Source of the DNA: Yinghuangia aomiensis
GTDB lineage: Bacteria > Actinomycetota > Actinomycetes > Streptomycetales > Streptomycetaceae
Assembly (NCBI RefSeq): GCF_039542225.1
Contig: NZ_BAABHS010000021.1
Location: 62,001 to 126,000, forward strand
Direction: 5' to 3'
DNA length: 64,000 nt
The translations under genes were made by a program, and so were the position numbers. The notes below the pieces were generated by a model. That model was not told the origin of the DNA and ran no database searches. It saw only the letters and a list, made by a program, of their open reading frames with translations. This document shows positions 56,105 to 64,000 of the stretch, piece by piece. The first letter of the stretch is position 1. The number at the start of each line of letters is the position of its first letter.

Positions 56105-58000
56105 TCAGGTCTCGACGAGGGTGCCCTTGTACATCGCGTCGAGGAGGGCCGCGTACTCGCGTTCCACGACCACGCGCTTGACTTTGAGGGACGGGGTCAG
56201 CTCGCCGTGTTCGACGCTGAGGTCGCGCGGGAGGATCGCGTACTTCTTGATCGTCTGCCAGCGCTGGAGTCCGGCGTTGAGGTCGGCGACGTAGCCGTCG
56301 AGCAGCGCCTGGACCTTGGGGTGCGCGACGAGGTCGGCGTACTCGAGGCCGGCGAGGCCGGAGGTGTCCGCCCAGCCGCGGATCGCGTCGGCGTCGAGGG
56401 TGATCAGGGCGGAGCAGAAGTTGCGGTTGTTGCCGTGCACGATGACGTTGCTCACGTACGGGCACATGCCTTTGAAGCGCCCCTCGACGTCGGACGGGGC
56501 GACGTACTTGCCGCCGGACGTCTTGATGAGGTCCTTCTTGCGGTCGGTGATGCGCAGGGAGCCGTGCGCGTCCAGTTCGCCGATGTCGCCGGTGTGCAGC
56601 CACCCGTCGTCGTCGAGGACCTCGGCGGTGGCGTCCGGGTTGTTGTGGTAGCCGGCCATGACCGCCGGGCCGCGGACCAGGACTTCGCCGTCGTCGGCGA
56701 TGCGGATCTCGGTGCCGGGGAGGGGGCGGCCGACGGTGCCGAGGCGGTTCTCGCCGTAGCGGTTGACGCTGTTCCCGGCGGTGGCCTCGGTGAGGCCGTA
56801 GCCCTGGAAGACGGGGACGCCGATCGCTTCGAAGAACTCCGCGACGTCGTCGGACAGCGCGGCGCTGCCGGAGATGCAGCCCTTCATCCGGCCGCCGAAC
56901 AGCTCGCGCAGCTTGGCGAAGACCAGCTTGTCGGCGAGCTTGTACTGGAGGTCGAGCAGCAGGCCGGGGCGGTGCCCGGCGGCCCGGGCCCGGACGTGCC
57001 GGCGGCCGACGCCGACCGCCCACGTGAAGATGGCGTATTTGGCGCCGCCTTCGGCTTTCACGCGGGTGACGACAGTGTTGTAGACCTTCTCGAACACGCG
57101 CGGCGCGGCGGCCATGAAGGTGGGGCGGACGATCGGCAGGTTCTCCACGATCTTCGGGATGCGCCCGTCGACGGCGGTGGGGAAGCCGATGCGCAGCTGG
57201 CCGGAGATCATGACCTTGCCGTAGCAGTGCGACAGCGGCAGCCACAGGTATTGCAGGTCGTTGCCGTCGCTGAAGGCCATGGTGGCCTGGGCGGCGGCCT
57301 GGTAGGACCAGCTGTCGTGCAGGATGCGGACGCCCTTGGGGCGGCCGGTGGTGCCGGACGTGTAGATGATCGTGGCGAGCTGGTCGCTTTCGATGCCGGC
57401 GATGCGGCGTTCGACGACGTCGGGTTCCTTGCCGAGGAGCGCGGTTCCGGCGGCTTCGAGGTCGGCGAGGGTGACGACCCAGTCGTCGTCGCCTTCGGTG
57501 TCCCCGGCGTCCCCGGCGTCCTCGGGGGCCTCGCGGCTTCCTTCCGGGTCGATGACGACGACCTTGCGGACCGCGCCGAGGCGTTCGCGTTCGGCGCGGA
57601 GCTTGGCGACCTGGGCGGCGTCCTCGGCGACCACGACGGTGCTGCCGGAGTCGTCGAGGATGAACGCGGCCTCGTCGGCGTTGGTCGACGGGTACACGGT
57701 GGTCGTGGCCGCGCCGGCGCACACGATGCCGAGGTCGACGAGGATCCAGTCGATCCGGGTCTGGCACATGATCGCGACCCGGTCGGTCGGTGCCACACCG
57801 AGGGCGACCAGCCCCGCGGCGATCGCGTCGACGCGCTCCGCGGTCTGCGCCCAGGTCAGCGACGCCCATTCCTCGCCGCCGTCCGGCAGCGGGCGCGGGA
57901 ACAGGTAGGCCACCGCGTCGGGTGTGTCCCGGACCCGGGCGACGAAGTCCACGGCGATGGACGGCGGGCGGTTCTCGATCGCGTCAAGGGTTTCGCTCAC
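56105..58000 (-). CDS. Long-chain fatty acid-CoA ligase (AMP-forming)
   Basis: A 631-residue adenylate-forming enzyme activating fatty acids. Motifs are YTSGTTGRPKGV (AMP binding), QGYGLTEATAG, DDGWLHTGDIGELD and DRKKDLIKTSGGKYVAPSDVE. The C-terminal Lys region ends at LTPSLKVKRVVV. An acidic insert near residues 170-190 (EDAGDAGDTEGDDD) is not part of the core. The GTG at 58000 has GGAGG 5 bases upstream. It lies in the hemW-ligase-lepA neighbourhood common to Streptomyces. Confidence 0.94.
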   Translation of the reverse strand: MSETLDAIENRPPSIAVDFVARVRDTPDAVAYLFPRPLPDGGEEWASLTWAQTAERVDAIAAGLVALGVAPTDRVAIMCQTRIDWILVDLGIVCAGAATTTVYPSTNADEAAFILDDSGSTVVVAEDAAQVAKLRAERERLGAVRKVVVIDPEGSREAPEDAGDAGDTEGDDDWVVTLADLEAAGTALLGKEPDVVERRIAGIESDQLATIIYTSGTTGRPKGVRILHDSWSYQAAAQATMAFSDGNDLQYLWLPLSHCYGKVMISGQLRIGFPTAVDGRIPKIVENLPIVRPTFMAAAPRVFEKVYNTVVTRVKAEGGAKYAIFTWAVGVGRRHVRARAAGHRPGLLLDLQYKLADKLVFAKLRELFGGRMKGCISGSAALSDDVAEFFEAIGVPVFQGYGLTEATAGNSVNRYGENRLGTVGRPLPGTEIRIADDGEVLVRGPAVMAGYHNNPDATAEVLDDDGWLHTGDIGELDAHGSLRITDRKKDLIKTSGGKYVAPSDVEGRFKGMCPYVSNVIVHGNNRNFCSALITLDADAIRGWADTSGLAGLEYADLVAHPKVQALLDGYVADLNAGLQRWQTIKKYAILPRDLSVEHGELTPSLKVKRVVVEREYAALLDAMYKGTLVET

Positions 58001-58331
58001 GGCGGCCTCCGAGACCCTGGGGTGTGGGGTCACGCCGCCGAGCGGTTTCACGGCGGCGCGGTGTGGTGGAGCGGTGTGGTGGAGCGGTGGTTGTGCCCTG
58101 CGTCACGCTTATTGATGATCGGTCAACATAGTCCGGCGGGCCCTTACGCGGTAGTAGCGGAGGCCGCGGACCCCGGCGCCATCGCCATTCCAAGGGTGCC
58201 CGATAAACGAACGGCGGGTGTGAGTCGGACTTGTCGGGTTAATCATCCTCGCGCTGGAAAACCGGGGCCTTCCCTCCTCGCAGGCCCAAGGCCGATGAAC
58301 GGCAGCCTGCTTCGCCCCGGGCAAACGGACA
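58001..58331. other. Intergenic region between lepA and the acyl-CoA ligase
   Basis: No gene is supported here. It contains a TTGA-7-TCAA dyad at 58112-58126 within an AT-rich patch about 110 bases before the ligase start; this could be a site for a fatty-acid-responsive regulator. The remainder is unremarkable. Confidence 0.4.
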
Positions 58332-58364
58332 CCGCCCGCCGACCGGATACCGGTCGGCGGGCGG
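58332..58364 (-). terminator. Terminator downstream of lepA
   Basis: A perfect 15-bp stem (58332-58346 with 58350-58364) closes on a 3-base loop, 55 bases past the lepA stop. Confidence 0.75.
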
Positions 58365-58419
58365 ACTCCTGTGCGGCGCGGGCGTCGTGCGGACGACGCG
58401 GCCGGGCTTGCGTGCGGGC

Positions 58420-60276
58420 TTACTTCTCCTTCTTGGGCCCGTCCGAGTCGGTCGACAGCGCGGCGATGAAGGCCTCCTGCGGCACCTCGACGCGGCCGAC
58501 CATCTTCATGCGCTTCTTGCCTTCCTTCTGCTTCTCCAGCAGCTTGCGCTTGCGGGAGATGTCGCCGCCGTAGCACTTGGCGAGGACGTCCTTGCGGATC
58601 GCGCGGATGTTCTCGCGGGCGATGACGCGCGCGCCGATGGCCGCCTGGATCGGCACCTCGAACTGCTGGCGCGGGATCAGCTCGCGCAGCTTCTTCGTCA
58701 TCTCGACGCCGTAGTTGTAGGCCTTGTCCTTGTGGACGATCGCGCTGAACGCGTCCACGGCCTCGCCCTGCAGCAGGATGTCGACCTTGACGAGGTCGGC
58801 CATCTGCTCGCCGGTGGGCTCGTAGTCCAGCGACGCGTAGCCGCGGGTCTTGGACTTCAGCTGGTCGAAGAAGTCGAAGACGATCTCCGCGAGCGGGAGC
58901 GTGTACCGCAGTTCGACGCGGTCCTCGGACAGGTAGTCCATGCCGAGCAGGCTGCCGCGCCGGGACTGGCACAGCTCCATGATCGCGCCGACGTACTCGC
59001 TCGGCGCCAGGACCGTGGACCGCACGACGGGCTCGTGCACCTCGGAGATCTTGCCGCCGGGGAACTCGCTCGGGTTGGTCACCGTGTGCTCGGTGCCGTC
59101 CTCCATCACCACGCGGTAGACCACGCTCGGCGCGGTGGAGATCAGGTCGAGGCCGAACTCGCGTTCCAGGCGCTCGCGGATGATCTCCAAGTGGAGCAGA
59201 CCGAGGAAGCCGCAGCGGAAGCCGAAGCCGAGGGCCGCGGACGTCTCCGGCTCGTACACCAGTGCCGCGTCGTTGAGTTGCAGCTTGTCGAGCGCGTCGC
59301 GCAGCTCCGGGTAGTCCGATCCGTCGAGCGGATACAGGCCGGAGAACACCATCGGGCGCGGGTCCTTGTAACCGCCGAGCGCTTCGGTGGCGCCCTTGTG
59401 CAGGCTGGTGATGGTGTCGCCGACGCGGGACTGCCGGACGTCCTTCACACCGGTGATGATGTAGCCGACCTCGCCGACGCCGAGCCCGTCCGCGGGCTTG
59501 GGCTCCGGCGAGATGACGCCGATCTCCAGCAGCTCGTGGGTCGCGCCGGTCGACATCATCTGGATGCGCTCGCGCTTGTTGAGCTGGCCGTCGACGACAC
59601 GGACGTACGTGACGACGCCGCGGTACGAGTCGTACACAGAGTCGAAGATCATCGCGCGGGCGGGCGCGTCCGCGACACCGACCGGCGCGGGAACCAGGCG
59701 CACGGCCTCGTTGAGGAGTTCGGCGACGCCCTCGCCGGTCTTGCCGGACACGCGCAGCACGTCGCTCGGCTCGCAGCCGATGATGTGCGCGAGTTCCTCG
59801 GCGTACTTCTCCGGCTGCGCGGCGGGCAGGTCGATCTTGTTGAGCACCGGGATGATCTGGAGGTCGTTCTCCAGCGCCAGGTACAGGTTGGCGAGGGTCT
59901 GCGCCTCGATGCCCTGCGCGGCGTCGACGAGGAGGATCGCGCCTTCGCAGGCGGCGAGGGAGCGCGAGACCTCGTAGGTGAAGTCGACGTGGCCGGGGGT
60001 GTCGATCATGTTGAGGACGTAGGTGCGCCCGTCCTCGGCGGTCCACGGGAGCCGCACGGCCTGCGACTTGATGGTGATACCGCGCTCGCGCTCGATGTCC
60101 ATCCGGTCGAGGTACTGCGCCCGCATCTGCCGTGCGTCGACCACGCCGGTGATCTGCAGCATCCGGTCGGCGAGTGTCGACTTGCCGTGGTCGATGTGGG
60201 CGATGATGCAGAAGTTGCGGATCAGCGCCGGGTCGGTACGGCTGGGCTCCGGCACGTTCACGGGGGTCGCGGGCAC
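58420..60276 (-). CDS. lepA: Elongation factor 4
   Basis: A 618-residue translational GTPase acting in ribosome biogenesis and back-translocation. G1 is AHIDHGKST, G3 DTPGHVDF and G4 NKID. The EF-G-like domains follow, then the LepA-specific C-terminus (YGGDISRKRKLLEKQKEGKKRMK). The GTG at 60276 (VPATPVNVPEPSRTDPALIRNF) matches the usual actinobacterial start and has GGAAG 6 bases upstream. Divergent from the phosphotransferase gene. Confidence 0.97.
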   Translation of the reverse strand: MPATPVNVPEPSRTDPALIRNFCIIAHIDHGKSTLADRMLQITGVVDARQMRAQYLDRMDIERERGITIKSQAVRLPWTAEDGRTYVLNMIDTPGHVDFTYEVSRSLAACEGAILLVDAAQGIEAQTLANLYLALENDLQIIPVLNKIDLPAAQPEKYAEELAHIIGCEPSDVLRVSGKTGEGVAELLNEAVRLVPAPVGVADAPARAMIFDSVYDSYRGVVTYVRVVDGQLNKRERIQMMSTGATHELLEIGVISPEPKPADGLGVGEVGYIITGVKDVRQSRVGDTITSLHKGATEALGGYKDPRPMVFSGLYPLDGSDYPELRDALDKLQLNDAALVYEPETSAALGFGFRCGFLGLLHLEIIRERLEREFGLDLISTAPSVVYRVVMEDGTEHTVTNPSEFPGGKISEVHEPVVRSTVLAPSEYVGAIMELCQSRRGSLLGMDYLSEDRVELRYTLPLAEIVFDFFDQLKSKTRGYASLDYEPTGEQMADLVKVDILLQGEAVDAFSAIVHKDKAYNYGVEMTKKLRELIPRQQFEVPIQAAIGARVIARENIRAIRKDVLAKCYGGDISRKRKLLEKQKEGKKRMKMVGRVEVPQEAFIAALSTDSDGPKKEK

Positions 60277-60362
60277 GCAGGCTTCCAGGTTCTCGGTCGT
60301 TGACGTGGGGACTGCTGTCGCACGCGGGCAAGCGCGCGGGGCATGTAGACCATCATCGTCCC

Positions 60363-61289
60363 ATGCGTGTCGAGTACCGGTCGCTTCCACCCGAGGTCCG
60401 TGCCGCGGCGGCATCCCGGTCGGGCGCGGCCGCGGTGTCCGCGGAGGACCGCGCGGGCGGGTTCAGCGGCGGCGTCGCAGCCCGGCTGGCGCTCGCGGAC
60501 GGGCGCCGCGTCTTCCTCAAGGGCTGCCCGGAGGACCACCCGATCGCCGCCCAGTACGACGTCGAGGCGTGGTTCGGCACGCGCATGCCGGACGCGTTCC
60601 CCGCACCGCGGCTGCTGGCGTCGTTCGACGCCGCCGGGTGGTTCGTGCTGCTCTTCGAGGACGTGTTCGCCGACGTTCCCGGCGGCGAGGCCGACCTGAG
60701 CGACCCGGCCGACCTGGCGGCCTGCCGGGACCTGCTCACACGGCTCGCCTCCGCGGAGTATCCGGCGGCGTGGTCGGCCCGGATCCCGCCGGCCGGGGTG
60801 GCGCTCGGGCACCTGGCGTCGGGGTGGGCGCGGGTGGCGGCGGAGCCGCCGCCGGGGCTCGACCCGTGGGCGGCGGGGCGGCTCGGGGAGCTGCGGGCGC
60901 TGGAGCGGCGGTGGGCTTCCGCCGCGGAGGGTGAAGGGCCGCTGCACACGGATCTGCATCCCGGGAACGTCCTCGTGCGCGGCCGCGCGGCGCGGGAGGC
61001 GGTCGCGGTCGACTGGACGCGGCCGGCGCGCGGCGCGGCGTGGGTCGACGCGCTGCTGTTCTGCCTGCGCGATCCGGGGGTCACCGCGCTGCCGGAGTGG
61101 TTCCTGTCCGACTACGACGTCCCGCACGAGGCGCTGTGCGGGCTGCTCGCCGGGGCGGCGGGGCACTGGACGGACGCGGCCCGGTTGGCGGCGCCGCCGT
61201 ATGCGCCCGGACTGCGCGCCTACGAGGCGGCGCGGGCGGCAAAAGCGCTGGTGTGGCTGCGGCGGGCCCGGGAGGATGACGGGTCATGA
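60363..61289 (+). CDS. Phosphotransferase (APH fold) of unknown substrate
   Basis: A 308-residue member of the aminoglycoside/choline kinase-like superfamily. The N-lobe has RVFLKGCPEDH (ATP Lys), and the catalytic loop reads LHTDLHPGNVLV with the general-base Asp and Asn, followed by VAVDWTRPARG (metal Asp). It is not necessarily a resistance enzyme; the substrate is open. The ATG at 60363 follows CATCAT by 6 bases, again fitting a leaderless start. Its stop overlaps the next gene (ATGA). Confidence 0.85.
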   Translation: MRVEYRSLPPEVRAAAASRSGAAAVSAEDRAGGFSGGVAARLALADGRRVFLKGCPEDHPIAAQYDVEAWFGTRMPDAFPAPRLLASFDAAGWFVLLFEDVFADVPGGEADLSDPADLAACRDLLTRLASAEYPAAWSARIPPAGVALGHLASGWARVAAEPPPGLDPWAAGRLGELRALERRWASAAEGEGPLHTDLHPGNVLVRGRAAREAVAVDWTRPARGAAWVDALLFCLRDPGVTALPEWFLSDYDVPHEALCGLLAGAAGHWTDAARLAAPPYAPGLRAYEAARAAKALVWLRRAREDDGS

Positions 61290-61603
61290 TCCTCGAACAC
61301 GCGCTGCTCGACGTCCTGCCCGGCCGCGAGGACGAGTACCTCGCCGCGTTCGCCGAGGCCCGCCCGCTCATCGAGGGTCGGGAAGGCTTCGTGGACCTGC
61401 GGCTCGAGCGGTGCGTCGAGCACCCGTCGCGGTTCCTTCTGCTGGTGCGGTGGGAGCGGCTGGAGGACCACACCGAGGGCTTCCGCGGCTCCGCCGAGTA
61501 CGGGCGCTGGCGCGAGCTGCTGCACCATTTCTACGATCCGTTCCCCGAGGTCACGCACTTCACGGCGGCGGGTTGGGCCCCAGGTCCGATTTGGGGGGCC
61601 TGA
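61286..61603 (+). CDS. Antibiotic biosynthesis monooxygenase (ABM) domain protein
   Basis: A 105-residue dimeric alpha/beta-barrel protein of the ABM superfamily. It has ILEHALLDVLPGREDEYLAAFAEA, REGFVDLRLERCVEHPSRFLLLVRWERLEDH and a C-terminal HFYDPFPEV. Members are small cofactor-free oxygenases or haem-degrading enzymes; the role here is unknown. The ATG overlaps the stop of the phosphotransferase, so the two are translated together. Confidence 0.88.
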   Translation: MILEHALLDVLPGREDEYLAAFAEARPLIEGREGFVDLRLERCVEHPSRFLLLVRWERLEDHTEGFRGSAEYGRWRELLHHFYDPFPEVTHFTAAGWAPGPIWGA

Positions 61604-61620
61604 TCGGCCCCTGGTAGCCT
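61591..61620 (+). promoter_or_regulatory. rpsT promoter candidate
   Basis: TTGGGG (61591-61596) and TAGCCT (61615-61620) are 18 bases apart, giving a 5' leader of about 105 bases before rpsT. The -35 overlaps the end of the ABM gene. Confidence 0.5.
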
Positions 61621-61731
61621 GTCCCACTGCGTGTGCCACTGTCTCAGCCGCGCAACCAGTCGTCAGTTCACCGAGGGCCCTCTACCCCGACGTGGACAAC
61701 TCACGTCCGACAAGACGAGGCTCTTTCTACC

Positions 61732-61998
61732 GTGGCTAACATCAAGTCCCAGATCAAGCGGATCAAGACGAACGAGAAGGACCGCCAGCGCAACAAGGCG
61801 GTCAAGTCGGCGCTCAAGACCGCCGTGCGCAAGGCCCGCGAGGCCGTCGAGGCCGGCGACGTCGAGAAGGCGACCGTGCTCGCCCGCGAGGCCAACGCGA
61901 AGCTCGACAAGGCCGTGAGCAAGGGCGTCATCCACAAGAACCAGGCCGCGAACAAGAAGTCCGCGCTGGCCAAGAAGGTCTCCTCCCTCCAGGCCTGA
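61732..61998 (+). CDS. rpsT: 30S ribosomal protein S20
   Basis: An 88-residue Lys/Arg/Ala-rich ribosomal protein binding the 5' domain of 16S rRNA. It shows the family start ANIKSQIKRIKTNEKDRQRNKAVKS and end VIHKNQAANKKSALAKKV. The GTG at 61732 is preceded at 13 bases by GAGG, a long spacing. It has its own promoter and a strong terminator. Confidence 0.97.
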   Translation: MANIKSQIKRIKTNEKDRQRNKAVKSALKTAVRKAREAVEAGDVEKATVLAREANAKLDKAVSKGVIHKNQAANKKSALAKKVSSLQA

Positions 61999-62035
61999 CC
62001 TTCCGGCCGGTCCGCCGGTCTCTGTGGCACCCGGG

Positions 62036-62078
62036 AACGCCGCTCCCCCGAAGCAATTCGGGCGGGGGCGGCGTTTTT
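62036..62078 (+). terminator. rpsT terminator
   Basis: A 17-bp hairpin with two bulges and a GCAA tetraloop ends in a run of five T residues. It lies 38 bases after the rpsT stop and is a textbook intrinsic terminator. Confidence 0.9.
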
Positions 62079-62350
62079 GGCGTTCGGGGAACGGCGAGGG
62101 AGAAGCAGCCGCGTCGGGGTGGGGCGTGACGCGGGGCCGGGTCTGGCCGGGACATGACCGTGTGGGCCGGGACGGGTGGGCACGCCGGGCGATCCGGGCC
62201 GGTCGGGACGCCCGACCGGCCAACCGGAGCGCGACGACGGCCGAGCCGCGGACGGGGTGCGGGCAACGACCAGGACCTGTCGTGGCGGGGTGGGCAAGGT
62301 GGTGCCGAAGTCGACCGGCCGGGCCGCCGAGCCGTATGCTGCCCCGCCGG

Positions 62351-63328
62351 TCAGGTGTTGCGGGTCATGGCCACGGTCACGACGGCCTTTTCCAAGGCGT
62401 AGGCCGGGTCGGTGCCGCCGCCCTTGACGGCGGCGTCGGCCGCGGCGACGGCGCGGAGGGCGCGGGCGATGCCGTCGGGGGACCAGCCGCGGAGCTGTTG
62501 GCGGACGCGGTCGATCTTCCACGGGGGCATGCCGAGGTCGCGGGCCAGGTCGGCCGGGCGGGCACCGCGGGGGGCGCCGCCGAGCCGGGCGATGTTGCGG
62601 ACGCCTTGGGCGAGCGCGCTGGTCACCAGGACCGGGGCCACCCCGACGGACAACGCCCAGCGGAGTTGCTCCAGGGCCTCCGCGGTACGCCCTTCCACGG
62701 CCTTGTCGGCGACGTCGAAGCTGGACGCCTCCGCACGGCCCGTGTAGTAGCGGGCCACCGTCTCCTCGTCGACGACGCCCTCGGTGTCGGCGGCGAGTTG
62801 GCTGCACGCGGCGGCGAGTTCGCGCAGGTCGTTGCCGACCGCCTCGACCAGGGCCCGGGCCGCGTCCTCGGTGACCGAGCGGCCCGCGGTGCGGAACTCG
62901 GTCTTCACCAGCGCCAGCCGGTCGCCGGCCTTGGTGACCTTCGCGCACGCGACCTCGCGGGCGCCCGCCTTGCGCGCCGCATCCAGCAGCCCCTTGCCCT
63001 TCGGCCCGCCGAGGTGGGTGAGGACGAGCACGACTTCGTCGGCGGGCGCGGCCAGGTAGCCCTTGATCTCGTTGACCACGTCCGTGCCGAGGTCCTGCGC
63101 GGCACGCACCACGATCACCTTGCGTTCGCCGAACAGCGACGGGCTGGCGAGCTCGGCGAGCATGCCGGGCTGGAGCGCCCCGGGGGCGAGGTCGCGGATG
63201 TCGGCGTCCGGGTCCTCCGCGCGCACGGCACGGGTGACCACCGCCACCGCCCGGTCGACGAGGAGTTCCTCCGGGCCGACCACGAGGGTCACCGGGGCGA
63301 GCGGGTCGTCTGCAGATTTCCTGGCCAT
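62351..63328 (-). CDS. holA: DNA polymerase III subunit delta
   Basis: A 325-residue clamp-loader subunit that opens the sliding clamp. The conserved parts are PLAPVTLVVGPEELLVDRAV, ASPSLFGERKVIVVRAAQDL, VVLVLTHLGGPKGKGLLDAARK and the C-terminal helical domain (LGMPPWKIDRVRQQLRGWS). The ATG at 63328 (MARKSADD) is used because homology starts here; earlier in-frame starts at 63340 and 63358 lack support. It overlaps or abuts the end of comEC, as in many bacteria. Confidence 0.94.
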   Translation of the reverse strand: MARKSADDPLAPVTLVVGPEELLVDRAVAVVTRAVRAEDPDADIRDLAPGALQPGMLAELASPSLFGERKVIVVRAAQDLGTDVVNEIKGYLAAPADEVVLVLTHLGGPKGKGLLDAARKAGAREVACAKVTKAGDRLALVKTEFRTAGRSVTEDAARALVEAVGNDLRELAAACSQLAADTEGVVDEETVARYYTGRAEASSFDVADKAVEGRTAEALEQLRWALSVGVAPVLVTSALAQGVRNIARLGGAPRGARPADLARDLGMPPWKIDRVRQQLRGWSPDGIARALRAVAAADAAVKGGGTDPAYALEKAVVTVAMTRNT

Positions 63329-64000
63329 CCCGGACAGCATCGCACGCCGCCGCGACAACCCGGTCCCGGCCGCGGGCGACCACCCGCAGCGCCGCGGGCG
63401 GACCGCTCACCGCGACGCTCCCGTCCCGGTCGGTCCGCGGCACCACGGCCCCGGCCGCGGCCAGCAGCGCGGTGGTGGCGGGCGCCGGGTGCCCGTACGG
63501 GTTCCCGCGTCCCGCCGACACCAGCGCAATGCGCGGACGCAGACCGAGGACCAGGGCCGGGTCCTGGTGTGCCGACCCGTGGTGCGGCACCTTGAGCACG
63601 TCGATGCGCAGGCCGGCGGTCTCGGTACGCAGCAGGCGCTGGGCGTCCGGTTCGACGTCGCCGGTGAGCAGCACCCGCACGCCGGACACCTCGGCGAGCA
63701 CCACCAGGCTCGCGTTGTTCGGCACCGATCCGGGCAGCCGGCGCACCCCGGCCGGGTCGTGCGGGGCGAGGACGCGGAGCCGGACCCGGTCGCCGACGAC
63801 GCGTTCCTCGCCGTACTCGGCGGCCAGCAGCGGGACACCCTCGGCCGTCGTCCAGCGGCGCACGCGGGCGACCTCGCCTGCCGGTTCGGCCACCGGTGTG
63901 GCCGCCACCGCACCGACCGCGCGGTGCCGCAGCACACCGGGCAGGCCCTCGACGTGATCGGCGTGGTAGTGGCTGAGGATCGCCAACGGGATGCCGCGGA
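63329..64000 (-). CDS. comEC: ComEC/Rec2 competence protein, C-terminal part
   Basis: This is the C-terminal metallo-beta-lactamase-like domain of ComEC, the DNA-uptake channel protein. The start lies beyond the window. Motifs are LAILSHYHADHVEGLPG (metal site), VRVLLTGDVEPDAQRLL and VLKVPHHGSAHQDPALVLGLRPRIALVSAG followed by PRTDRDGSVAVSG, which is the usual end of the domain. No in-frame stop follows; the frame stays open through holA to 61701, so the true end is uncertain and the position given is only where holA begins. A frameshift or a run-on overlap are both possible. Confidence 0.75.

Noticed and set aside
58112..58126. FadR-like operator before the acyl-CoA ligase
   Set aside because: Only a 4-bp dyad with a 7-base spacer; too weak to assign to a regulator family.
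60258..61166. 302-residue minus-strand open frame opposite the phosphotransferase
   Set aside because: Overlaps the well-supported APH-fold gene antisense and has no motif.
60363..61289. Phosphotransferase as an aminoglycoside resistance gene
   Set aside because: Only the generic APH catalytic loop is visible; the fold is shared by many kinases and no resistance context is present.

Overview
The window is a 64-kb piece of a very GC-rich actinobacterial chromosome. The gene content and order resemble the conserved chromosomal core of Streptomyces and its relatives: ppdK, dusB, glyS, znuACB-zur, uppS-recO, leuA, era, ybeY-phoH, rsmE, dnaJ-hrcA, hemW, lepA, rpsT, holA, comEC. GTG starts are frequent, adjacent genes often overlap by 4 bases, and several genes have a -10 hexamer 6-8 bases before the start codon, which suggests leaderless mRNAs. 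No rRNA, tRNA, IS element, CRISPR array or prophage was seen. Both edges cut a gene: an M23 peptidase on the left and comEC on the right. Neither shows a convincing in-frame stop.

Layout. 0-9.9 kb: M23 peptidase, TetR regulator, pyruvate phosphate dikinase, NmrA-like reductase, AraC regulator, CobW GTPase, DusB and a NADAR protein. 10-14.7 kb: glycyl-tRNA synthetase diverges from a zinc-uptake operon (znuA-znuC-znuB-zur) that has two Zur-type boxes at its promoter. 14.9-17.3 kb: an 806-residue orphan. 17.4-25.3 kb: a DUF1980/permease pair, uppS, recO, a zinc-ribbon/TerB protein, a TauD-type dioxygenase, and leuA behind a leader peptide with three consecutive CTT leucine codons and alternative RNA hairpins. 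25.4-34.9 kb: era, a deaminase-like remnant, a two-domain lipoprotein, corC, ybeY, phoH (with a 360-residue intein), an M48 protease and ribonuclease Z. 35-42.6 kb: VOC protein, HIT, rsmE, an NMO-type flavoenzyme, dnaJ, hrcA with a CIRCE operator, MBL hydrolase, DUF3097 and phenylalanine hydroxylase.

43-54.7 kb is the accessory-looking part. It has two paralogous lipoproteins, then three large dynamin-like GTPases on the + strand. A 575-residue acidic Asp/Tyr/Pro-rich protein lies between the first two; its C-terminal C39-like domain has no cysteine. A small ribbon-helix-helix/MazF toxin-antitoxin pair follows. 54.7-64 kb returns to core genes: hemW, an AMP-forming acyl-CoA ligase, lepA, a phosphotransferase-fold protein with an ABM protein, rpsT, holA and comEC.

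The strongest items for follow-up are the intein in PhoH, whose residues fit the class 3 (WCT) signature; the dynamin cluster with its apparently inactive C39-like partner; the leuA attenuator; the zinc locus; and the orphan at 14.9 kb.
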